From Chara braunii (lineage: Eukaryota > Streptophyta > Charophyceae > Charales > Characeae), in contig BFEA01000451.1 of assembly GCA_003427395.1 (NCBI GenBank), positions 556,669-603,833 on the forward strand: a stretch of 47,165 nucleotides of DNA, given 5' to 3'. The stretch's first letter is position 1. Each line of letters begins with the position of its first letter. The notes beneath the pieces are model-generated. The model was not told where the DNA came from and made no database searches. It saw only the letters and a program-made list of their open reading frames with translations. Both the position numbers and the translations under genes were made by a program. Below are positions 21,001-29,871 of the stretch, piece after piece.

Positions 21001-21932
21001 CGAAGGAGGAGGCGGACTTGCTCAGACCTTACGAGGGGAAGAAAGACGTGCTTGGAAAGTGTGAACAGTTCTTTCTGGACATGATGAGTGTGCCAAGGAT
21101 GGAGGCAAAACTCCGAGTGTTTGATTTCAAGTGCAGGTTCGAGTCCCAGGTCTCGGACCTGAAACGAAACCTCGATACTGTGAACCTTGCTTCGAGAGAA
21201 GTGCGGGAGTCAGTGAAGTTTAGGCGGGTGATGCAGACCATCCTTTCCTTAGGAAATGCGTTGAACCAGGGTACCTCACGGGGCTCTGCCATTGGGTTTA
21301 AGCTGGACAGCTTGCTGAAGCTAACGGACACGAGAGCACGGAACAACAAGATAACACTCATGCACTATCTGTGCAAAGTTTTGGCTCAGAAAATGCCCGA
21401 GCTGTTGGATTTTCACAAGGACCTTCCACATTTGGAAGGGGCTTCGAAAATTCAGCTTAAAGCTCTTGCAGAGGAAATGGGTTCTGTGAGCAAAGGCCTT
21501 GAGAAGGTGGAGCAGGAGTTGACGGCTTCGGAGGGTGACGGTCAGGGGGCACACACCTTCCGCAAAGTTCTGAAGAACTTTCTAGAGTTTGCCGAGGCCG
21601 ACGTCCGGGCGCTCGCTTCTCAATACGCGGAAGTGGGACGCAGCGCGGACAATTTGGCTAAGTACTTTGGGGAGGATCCAGCTCGCTGTCCATTTGAGCA
21701 AGTGACCAACATTTTGCATAACTTCATTCTCATGTTTGTGAAATCCATTGATGAAAATGCGCGGCAGGAGGAGGCAGAGAGGAAAAAGAGGGACAGGGAG
21801 ATTGAGAAATTGCGTAGTCATACGAACACAGCAGCGGCAGTAAACTCGCCCAGGAGGGTTCCACCCCCAATGCTCACGAAGAGCAAGTCCTCTCTTTCAG
21901 CTTCTTCTGCTGCAAAGCGCGGTATTTCATAG
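18048..21932 (+). CDS. Class II plant-type formin (PTEN-like, C2, FH1, FH2)
   Basis: A single open frame of 1294 codons. Residues about 10-195 form a PTEN-like phosphatase fold (KRPPDG near the start, then DRVYVFDSCFS, FNFREGEKKS and YPRHYEGCP), and about 203-341 a C2 domain (ends EVLFCE). Residues 345-545 are a Ser/Pro-rich linker. About 546-860 is FH1, with many polyproline runs, one of about 19 prolines. About 862-1250 is FH2, with the lasso motif LKALHW and the core GNALNQGTSRGSAIGFKL from residue 1069. The family nucleates and elongates actin filaments; FH1 recruits profilin-actin and FH2 caps barbed ends. In moss the PTEN-like part binds phosphoinositides. At the catalytic loop (128-135) only Cys129 of HCxxGxxR remains, with Asn128, Ser132 and Pro135 at the other conserved positions, so phosphatase activity is unlikely. 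The start fits the family N-terminus and sits in an AGGATGG context. There are no introns, which is unusual for this class. Confidence 0.95.
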   Translation: MAFAGFRKWFSKRPPDGLFEVTDRVYVFDSCFSLDPYADDTYKFYIRQITTQLHEQFPGASFIVFNFREGEKKSALTEMLSLYDMTVMDYPRHYEGCPILSMEMIHHFLQTTESWLNLEGSQNVVLLNCERSGWPLLAFMISCLLIYKKESTDEARTLDAIHKISKDLLSRVTPLNPIPSQQRYLQYIARRNSSGTEWPPPDRLLMLDCLMLRTVPSFDTEGGCRPVVRLYGRDPRSKGNKTTELLHGQRKSKVVRYYRKVDCDVVKVDVQCLIHGDVVLECIHVEPSMDPYREELMFRCMFNTAFIRSNILILQRDDIDVLWNTKDKFTKDFRGEVLFCEGGIPPASEPQTLLGGEKEGLPEEAFNIQDFLNGDFQFGDGGAGLGVKSALPFPLFRRLSGVGLEREMLEKFEKYLTEMSNDGADKPRQHLRSPSAPLIFSLLGEGMKISSEDSKPGSAPGSAPGSAPGSAPSSPPGDEAPKLQKPHALAPDSSPEPENDPSPAPVVVGDVDSSCSSSMVSQSAMPAAESNSSQTHEAPSDKVAAQPPLPPPPPPLPKLPYWTSRAQGDPPGMSPRGSSLPARPAPPPAAPPPPPPPPPPSTSSGDASQRAPPPPPPPPLPEFRLPGRPGMPSPHARGLSHSPELPSPRPVGMQGQPPPPPPPCPPFKHPGAPAPPPPPSPAPPPPRPPGIPGAPPPPPPPLPHLTFPGMSSRTGMAPPARSPPPPPPPPPPPPPPPPPPFRPGAPCPPAPPPPPRFGNPPGPPPPPGPPPPMLRPGAGPPPPPGQGRGVPPPPLGRGGPPPIPGQSKRAPGAPLSPMGRGAPAGPGAAQAMDPHNPSGPLPALGSAVPGPPISGPGGGHRQSKPLLKALHWQKVYRVIQGSLWDAAQKEKEDSNPLLDMEELESLFSAPNPGAAETRKGGRRASMSSAHPTRITLIDLRRANNCEIMLTGIKMPVSELIRAVLHLDSTKLDSDQVENLLKFCPSKEEADLLRPYEGKKDVLGKCEQFFLDMMSVPRMEAKLRVFDFKCRFESQVSDLKRNLDTVNLASREVRESVKFRRVMQTILSLGNALNQGTSRGSAIGFKLDSLLKLTDTRARNNKITLMHYLCKVLAQKMPELLDFHKDLPHLEGASKIQLKALAEEMGSVSKGLEKVEQELTASEGDGQGAHTFRKVLKNFLEFAEADVRALASQYAEVGRSADNLAKYFGEDPARCPFEQVTNILHNFILMFVKSIDENARQEEAERKKRDREIEKLRSHTNTAAAVNSPRRVPPPMLTKSKSSLSASSAAKRGIS
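19413..19464 (+). repeat. 12-bp tandem repeat inside the formin linker
   Basis: Four copies of a 12-bp unit (ggctcagcacct type) encode PGSA repeated in frame at residues about 456-472, between the C2 domain and FH1. The unit length keeps the frame, so copy number could vary without breaking the gene. Confidence 0.8.
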
Positions 21933-22980
21933 GTGATTAATGCCTGAAAAGAGTGTGCCAAGGATTGTAACATCCCGGTGCTTGTATAGTCTCTTGCGTT
22001 GTATTGTGTTGTCTTGTTGCCGATTGCTCACATTTTTGAGGATTCAATTCTTATATACATCAAAAAAGGATTGTCTATGTTCATTGTCGCACCCCTCTTC
22101 TGTGTCATATATGGACATCATTTTCCCGTGAACCAGCACCACCCCTGACACCCGCACCCATGCATTCACTGAACCAGAAAGTCGTTATGAAAATTGCTCC
22201 TCGTTTTGCAGCCAGGCCAAAGTCAACCTGCCCTTTTATGACTCTGATCTGTGGAAGCTAAAAAGTCAGTAGTCTCTTAGCTCTCCTTTTAAACATCCCT
22301 GCTCACTTATGTGAAACTGCAAACAGGCCAGTTTTGAAATCAAAACAGATAAAAAAAAGAACAAGAAGGTGTGTGCGCATGAATGCAAAAGTACATGTGT
22401 GTGTGTGGGTGTGTGTGTGTGTGTGTGGGTGGGCATGTGTGCACACAAACCAGAGTCGTGCTTTGGAGATAGTGTGCGTGGACTGTTAGTGTGTACAGGT
22501 AATAATGCAAACCTGGGCAAAGCACTCTTTTCTGCAACTTTTCTGCTACTGTTCCGCTCACCTGCATGGATGTTCAAGCTAGTAGCATGTATTTTCTAGT
22601 CCAGATGTTTATGCAGCAGGGCTGTTTAGGAAGTGCTCTGAAGGGGCAAAAAAAAAGCAGTAAAGTGAAATAGCAATTCTTTTTTTTTGTTGGAGGACAG
22701 TTAGTTGCCCACCCTGGTTCAAGGCCTAACAGGTTGGCAGGGGGTCACCGACACACTACTCTGATGGCTTATGCATCCCGTAGGCCTAACGGGGTGGTAG
22801 GGGGTCAGTTTTTGGTGCTGGAGAGTTGTATCATCCTCTGGAATGAAATCCAGATCGGTACTGCAGAATACCTGGCCAGTACGTCAGAGGTGAGGCAGCG
22901 CTTGTGAACTCTGTTGGAGGTGTTGTGTTCAGAGAGCTTGCCCTTCGGGACTATGCATGCCTTTGCGAGTATGCATGAGC
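21933..22980. other. 3' flank of the formin gene
   Basis: No gene. It contains a GT-rich patch at 22396-22430 and two diverged phrases aggcctaac.gg.tgg.agggggtca near 22722 and 22782. No clear AATAAA is seen close to the stop. Confidence 0.5.
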
Positions 22981-23118
22981 GGGTATGTGAATTCCCTGCA
23001 CATCATTTGGGACTTGTCGGGGACCATGAACTGGTATGTGTATTCCCTCTACAGCAACTGGGACTCGACGGGACTATGAAGTGGTATGTGTATTCCCTGC
23101 ACAGCATTTGGGGCTTAG
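22981..23118. repeat. ~51-bp tandem repeat, 2.7 copies
   Basis: Units begin ggtatgtg.attccct at about 22982, 23033 and 23083. Confidence 0.75.
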
Positions 23119-23191
23119 ATTACTGGTCTTTGAAAACAGTGTGAAGGCTGTAGGACCGTAGGGAAGCTGAAGTAGGGAGAACCCCTCTCTC

Positions 23192-23229
<38 letters not shown>

Positions 23230-24214
23230 NNNNNNNNNNNNNNNNNNNNNNNNNNNNNNNNNNNNNNNNNNNNNNNNNNNNNNNNNNNNNNNNNNNNNNN
23301 NNNNNNNNNNNNNNNNNNNNNNNNNNNNNNNNNNNNNNNNNNNNNNNNNNNNNNNNNNNNNNNNNNNNNNNNNNNNNNNNNNNNNNNNNNNNNNNNNNNN
23401 NNNNNNNNNNNNNNNNNNNNNNNNNNNNNNNNNNNNNNNNNNNNNNNNNNNNNNNNNNNNNNNNNNNNNNNNNNNNNNNNNNNNNNNNNNNNNNNNNNNN
23501 NNNNNNNNNNNNNNNNNNNNNNNNNNNNNNNNNNNNNNNNNNNNNNNNNNNNNNNNNNNNNNNNNNNNNNNNNNNNNNNNNNNNNNNNNNNNNNNNNNNN
23601 NNNNNNNNNNNNNNNNNNNNNNNNNNNNNNNNNNNNNNNNNNNNNNNNNNNNNNNNNNNNNNNNNNNNNNNNNNNNNNNNNNNNNNNNNNNNNNNNNNNN
23701 NNNNNNNNNNNNNNNNNNNNNNNNNNNNNNNNNNNNNNNNNNNNNNNNNNNNNNNNNNNNNNNNNNNNNNNNNNNNNNNNNNNNNNNNNNNNNNNNNNNN
23801 NNNNNNNNNNNNNNNNNNNNNNNNNNNNNNNNNNNNNNNNNNNNNNNNNNNNNNNNNNNNNNNNNNNNNNNNNNNNNNNNNNNNNNNNNNNNNNNNNNNN
23901 NNNNNNNNNNNNNNNNNNNNNNNNNNNNNNNNNNNNNNNNNNNNNNNNNNNNNNNNNNNNNNNNNNNNNNNNNNNNNNNNNNNNNNNNNNNNNNNNNNNN
24001 NNNNNNNNNNNNNNNNNNNNNNNNNNNNNNNNNNNNNNNNNNNNNNNNNNNNNNNNNNNNNNNNNNNNNNNNNNNNNNNNNNNNNNNNNNNNNNNNNNNN
24101 NNNNNNNNNNNNNNNNNNNNNNNNNNNNNNNNNNNNNNNNNNNNNNNNNNNNNNNNNNNNNNNNNNNNNNNNNNNNNNNNNNNNNNNNNNNNNNNNNNNN
24201 NNNNNNNNNNNNNN
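23230..24214. other. Assembly gap, 985 N
   Basis: All N. The left edge is a (TCTG)n/(TC)n microsatellite, which is probably why assembly failed. Open frames running through it are meaningless. Confidence 0.99.
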
Positions 24215-24424
24215 CTCCCCCCCCTCCCAAATCCGCAGCACCGTCACATCTGAGTATGTGCTTCAAACTTCTAAGAAGAATCTTGGTGTGTGATGTCAGT
24301 CTCGCAGTGTTTCGGCAGCACAGCCAGCCACATGATGGCATCATCTATTGTTTTTTCTATGACAAGGGGTATTAGGGAATCTTTTCTTGGTCACAACATT
24401 TGGCGCGTATGTTGATGTTATCTT

Positions 24425-24572
24425 GGGCTTTGCTCCACTACCCAGCATACCAAATGTATCCGGACCTGTTTGAGGTCCTACATACATTCAGAATGTTGGA
24501 TACGTACAAATGTATCTGGTCCAAGTGCCAGTCCAGCTACTTGTCGAATGTAAGTGTAGTGGAACGAGGCCA
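24425..24572. mobile_element. MITE family 2, copy b
   Basis: Inverted ends gggctttgctccactac and the inverse (gtagtggaacgaggcca), about 148 bp. Flanking 8-mers gttatctt and cttatctc share ttatct, which fits an eroded 8-bp hAT-type target duplication. Confidence 0.65.
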
Positions 24573-25425
24573 CTTATCTCGGATTCGTTGCCTTGGTTTC
24601 CTCTTGAACAATGCTTGAAAAGTGCTTGGCAAATGCTTGGGAAATAGATGTAAAGAGTAAGCCTGAGAAAGAGGGGAAGTAGGGGGGAGACCACACAGTG
24701 AGCAGAGAGCTAAGAAACTGATCGACGAGTATGGCAGTCCAGTGGGGAGTACAGCTGTGGACATTGCACTTTGGTTGAGAATGAGGGACAGAACCTGCTG
24801 ACGAACGGTGGCGAATGCTTTCAAAGCAAAGCAATGACTGACTATGGCAGAACAGCAATAACACCCTGAAAATCAGTACAGGAAACAACTACAAAGTGTA
24901 GTAGGGGAGTTTCGGAGAAGAAAAAGGACATCGGACTGCAGGCATCACATTTCGCCGTGACGATGTCATCAGGCACGAATCGATGAAGCCAGATGTTAAT
25001 GCCACGTCTGGCGTGTGGTCCCATCCGTTTTGCTTTTGCTTCTCTTTTCGTTTATAATAGAGTTGGTAAGAAAAGCGACGGCGCAAAAGAAGCTGCTTCC
25101 CCTACAACTGTTGAGCTACTACTACTGTACCGAGCCACCTCGTAACAAATGCGACACAGAATGATGTCTGAAGGTCTCGCAGGGAAGGCGTAGCAGTAGC
25201 CGGATATTCCCGGGGGGGGGGGATGACGAGGAAGATCATGAGGCAGTGATGCAAGGATAAAGAAATCTTAAATGAATCCTCTATGAATGCAGATTGCATG
25301 TATACGGTGAAGGCGATAAGGATGAGGAATCTTCTGTGAAATCTGATTTGCATGTCCTTGGTGAAGGTTCATCTGATACTTCCTCCTTGCATGGGGAGCC
25401 GCTTTGATGTCCGCTTCCGAATCCT
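24573..25425. other. Interval without an identified gene
   Basis: Nothing recognised on either strand; a G run at 25212-25221. Confidence 0.5.
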
Positions 25426-25429
25426 CTCT

Positions 25430-25800
25430 TCGGATCGGTTTGAGCAGAATAGTGTGAGGTGTGAATTGGGCAGTGAGGGGCTCTGTTTGATCGATTTTGA
25501 TTGATTTCGATCGATTTGGTCTTTTATCGTCGAGGTTTTTCCTCCTCCGGCAGGTCCAGAACATGTCCAAAGTCTGGTCCTGTCAATCGTATGGTCTGCT
25601 TCCGAAACCCTCGGCGGGATTGTCGAGGATCAATGTCTGCTTCTGTTTTATCACGACCGACCGGTTTGAGCAGAATAGTGTGAGGTGTGAATTGAGCAGT
25701 AAGAGGCTCTGTTCGATTGATCCTGGAGTTGAGGAGGGGATCGTCGAGGTTTTTGCTCCTCCGGCAGGGCCAGAACATGTCCAGAATCTGGTCTCGTTAA
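25430..25800. repeat. ~230-bp tandem duplication
   Basis: cggtttgagcagaatagtgtgaggtgtgaatt..gcagt, then a gatcgatt-rich part, then tcgtcgaggtttt.ctcctccggcagg and cagaacatgtcc, occurs at about 25436-25590 and 25661-25790. Between them is gcttccgaaaccctcggcgg. Confidence 0.8.
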
Positions 25801-26722
25801 CGCCATAGGATCAGGTCTGGTTAAGTTTGCAGGTTGAAGGACGTTTGTGTGTTTAGAGTGTGTGTTTACAGAAAAAAAAAACAAAAAGGAATGAGGCCCA
25901 GAGCATGAACAAAACCGAAATGTTTAGAGTGTGTTTACGGGAAAGAAAAAGGAATGAGGCTCAGATCAGTCGCTCATGGCGTCTGTGAAAGGTGGCGGGG
26001 CATGGGCTCAAAATGTGTTGTTCTTTTTTGGTGCGATAGAGGGATACTCACAGGATTCTGAAAGGATGTGGTAGGGTCGGTAGGGGTCCGCAGGGTGGAT
26101 GGATGGAGCACTACTGCGATTGGTGCTGCCTTTAGGTTTAGGGTATGACACCAGATTCATCAGAGTCATACAGGGCAGTTCTGCTGAACCCTCTGCATTT
26201 GGAACCTCTGTGCCCTGTCAAGAATGGCGTTCCCCCTTGGTCCGTGGAACCTGTACGGTGCTTGCAACACGCGATGCGCGGAGTCACCTGTGGGGGCTCC
26301 TCGAGGAGGACGTGGGGAGTCCCACCTGTGTCTAGTTGCTGTGTAGTTTGGGTTGTATGCACTGAACCTTGGTAGCTGCTGTTTTCAGTAATCGACTCTC
26401 GGTCTTCAGCGGAAGTCTTTGTTTGCTGATGGTTCTGAGATTAGGCTAAGATACGAAGTGCTCTTCGTGTTTTTTGCTTGATTGCTATTTGAGTGTTGAT
26501 TGACTGACCTGCCTGACTTGGGGGGGGGGAAATGGCTGACTGAATGGAGGGGATGGTGACGTCCGAAATGCAATGTCTTTTTTTTTAATTTGGTGGTAGT
26601 GGGCTTTTTGCTGGCTGTTGACGAAGCGGCATCTTGTGGTGTCCACAAGAATTGTGTTGGAAATTCATTCACATACTGCGTGAAAAACCTTCTATGATTT
26701 TGTTTGGCTGTCGTTCCATTTG
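25801..26722. other. 5' flank of the Kish gene
   Basis: A short duplicated phrase (tgtttagagtgtg.ttac.g.aa) occurs at 25850 and 25921. No upstream exon recognised; the promoter cannot be placed. Confidence 0.4.
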
Positions 26723-26838
26723 ATGGTGCAGTCAGCGCTTTTTGATTTTCAGTCGTTTCTGACAGTGGTGCTGCTGGTGATCTGCACCTGCACCTACATG
26801 AAGATCAACTTCCCCACGATACTGGATCACAGGACTGG
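26723..26838 (+). CDS. KISH: Kish exon 1
   Basis: Encodes the first 38 residues plus two bases of a Gly codon. It contains the first membrane segment (LTVVLLVICTCTY). The donor G|GTGAGT follows directly at 26839. Confidence 0.88.
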
Positions 26839-29821
26839 GTGAGTGAGCTCTGTGCAATTTACTGCATCTCGACTACCTACCAATGACCTGAGTGAGATTA
26901 TTCGTTTGCTGGAATTACGGATGCACTTTTTTTTATGTTCATAACTTCATATGTATTTTGTTTTTGCGTCTCTTTTCATCTATTTGAGGCCCACAAGGAT
27001 TTACCTGCACTTTACCACCTTCTTTCCTTGCAACCGTGTCTGTGTGCATACCTGTATGTGTGTATGTCTGTGTGTGTGTGTGGGGAGAGAGAGAGAGAGA
27101 GACCGAGAGAGAGAGAGAGAGAGAGAGAGATCACTGCAAGTTCTCTGTTCTACTCTAAACAATAACTTGTCGGGCACACACCTTTCCTTGTTTGGTCAAA
27201 GGTATCAGCACAGTCATAGGAGTGGGGACTAAAGCCTGTTGCTTATACATTTGTTTACATCACTGGTCTCGTGTTTCCTCTGGGTTTGTTCTCTTGTTGA
27301 TGCAGCCCTTCTTCCCGCCCCTTTTCAAATTACTTTTTACCGTCCCTTTTCCCGCCCCCCTTTCCAGTTACCTTTTGTGTCTGTGAATTTAGCAAATTAG
27401 CAGTGTGCATGGATGGCCATCTCATAGAAGATGCTGAGCGATTAGTTGAGGAGGGGGGCTAAGGGCACCATTCTCATTATGGCAAATATGATCCGAGACA
27501 TCTGGGCAGCCACACAGACTGTCGGGATACTGATGTCTGGATGCTGGTGTTCTTTTTTCTTGGGGAGGGGGGTGGGGGGGGTGGATGTTGGTGTCCTGTC
27601 GTCTGGGGGCGGATGTTGGTATTCTGTTGTCTGGTAGGGACTAAATGAAAAGTGCTTGTCTTTGTAACTTTTCAAATATTTTGCCGAGATGCTTAGACAA
27701 CCTGAAGTGTTCGGACTGTGCTTCCGACGCTGGGTCACTATTCTGCATTCAAAATGGCACAACTAGAGTACAAGTGAATGTTTGCTTAATCCCCGCCATC
27801 CGACTCCATCCCTCGACGATCTGATTGCGCCTTTTCTGTTCGTCATCGTTAGGCAGGCACTGGCAGCAAACCTGCGCAGCAATGCGAACATTCAAAAAGA
27901 TAAAGGCTGCGGCAATGGCACAGGAGGCCATCCCTATCTGTTCTATGTTTGCGGATGATCTGACCTTGGCTTGATGGTGGTCCCCTGCCCTGAAAACATG
28001 TTGGGAATAGAGAGTTTAAAGGACCACCCACTTTTGCAGTCTCTCAGACATGATGGTAAACTGCGGAAAAAAGACCAGGGATGGTGGATTCACTTTCAGG
28101 GAGGACGGCCCCAAGATTTACCCCCAGATAGATCGGCTCCCAACGCAAGCCCCTGTTAGGGTCCTAGGGGTGGTGATGATGGCAGAAGGCAGGCCAACCT
28201 CATCCAATGATGAACGGATAGTCAAACCGATCCTAGAGAAGCTGGCCACACACACGGCAGGGTAAGCACAGGTCCTTAGTCGGTCGTTCCTTAGTCATAA
28301 ACAATGTGGTTTTAGCATCTTTACGGTGTATAGATTGGCTATATAGCCCGGAAACTCTCCTCTCCGGTAGCTGCAACAACAGGTAGGCGCCTTACTTTGG
28401 AGGGGAAATTTTGAGCAACAGCATGCGATTAGCGGGGTGGCATGGGAATCGGTAGTCCGGCCAAAGTCCAAGGGAGGCTTGGGGAGTATCGATCCATCGA
28501 CCCATCTCATGGCGTTATCGCTGCAATAAATCAGCAGCCTACTCTTCACCCCAAACCTGCCCTGGAGAGCACTCACACTCAAGCAATTAGCTAGACTGGC
28601 TCCCCCAACCCCACCACACATGAACCCGTGCGTGCATGTGTGGCGGGAGGACCATTACTGGCCTATGGCGACAGACAGGCTGTCGGATGCGACATCGCCA
28701 ATGACCCGGTCCGGACCATCCTGCTTGAAGTATGGCGGAAGCTTCCCCTCCCAGACAAAAGTCTCCCCATCGAGATGGGAGGAAGTGGCAAGGCAAATCC
28801 TCTTTTTGGAAGTCGGTGGATTACCGACCCCCCAAATTGGAGTGTTTTGCGGCACCGACAACCCGTGGAAAGGGTGGGCGTCGAGCGCGGGTCATGAGGC
28901 TTGGGGACAGCAGAAGCAGGACTGGATCTCGCCAGAGGACCTAAGGGCAAACCTGAAATATTCTCACAACCCAGGGGTGCTTTGGACACCTTGAACTTTT
29001 CCGTCCCCCTGGACTGGGTACGCATTCTCAAGAATGGCCCCAAGCTCAGGGAAAGCGATTGGGTCGCCCTTAGGGAGGGCGACCCTAGGAAGGTGGGCAA
29101 TGTCGCTGCCACCCACCGGGATGGGGAGATCTTAATACACACATTCCGGCAAGTTGCGGCAACCGACTAACAACAGGCTCAGCCGGGTCACCCCGAACGA
29201 GACCCGATGGGTTCACCGGTCCGAAGGAACCGGTTGATGCCGCCATTCCATTTATTGTCCCTCCGACTCCCACGCCCTCCGCCTGTTCGCTCTTTTGTAG
29301 GAAGTCGTGGCACTCCTCCACAAATATCAGCCACTACGTATTGCCTGTCCAAAATGCCTTGGACAGGCCGTCTATCTGGAAGGTGGTGTTGTGTTGGGCT
29401 GTAGTGCCATTATCGCCCGTCTCACCTGCTCCTGGTCTATGGGGTGGTCGGAGATTGGTTAGTGTTCAGCCGATGGGGTTCTGTCCAGGTGCACGGAGAA
29501 TCTGCTCCTCGCCCGAAGGAAGGTGCGTCTTTCGGGTGAGCATTCTCCTGTGTTGTGTACAGGTTAGGCAAGAATTCAGCTGCTATTTGCAACATCTCTG
29601 CCGGCTCAGACGTGGTGTGGTGACCTTGTCGCAGCTGGTCAATCAGTACGTTTCGCGCACATGATTTAATCTTTTGGAAAAAGTATGTGTTAAAAAATCA
29701 AATAAGAAAATGGAATGATCATAAATTCATTTTATTTTTATTTTTTTTTAATTTTATTTTTGGTAAAGAATTTCGATGTGATCTTGAGGCAAAAGTTATC
29801 CAGTTTATTTTTCTGCACAAA

Positions 29822-29871
<50 letters not shown>

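Noticed and set aside
23115-24344. Frames of 375-409 codons on the minus strand
   Set aside because: They consist almost wholly of N; the flanks are a microsatellite.
28620-28994. Independent 124-codon gene in Kish intron 1
   Set aside because: It lies directly downstream of LINE RT blocks on the same strand and is better read as part of that remnant.
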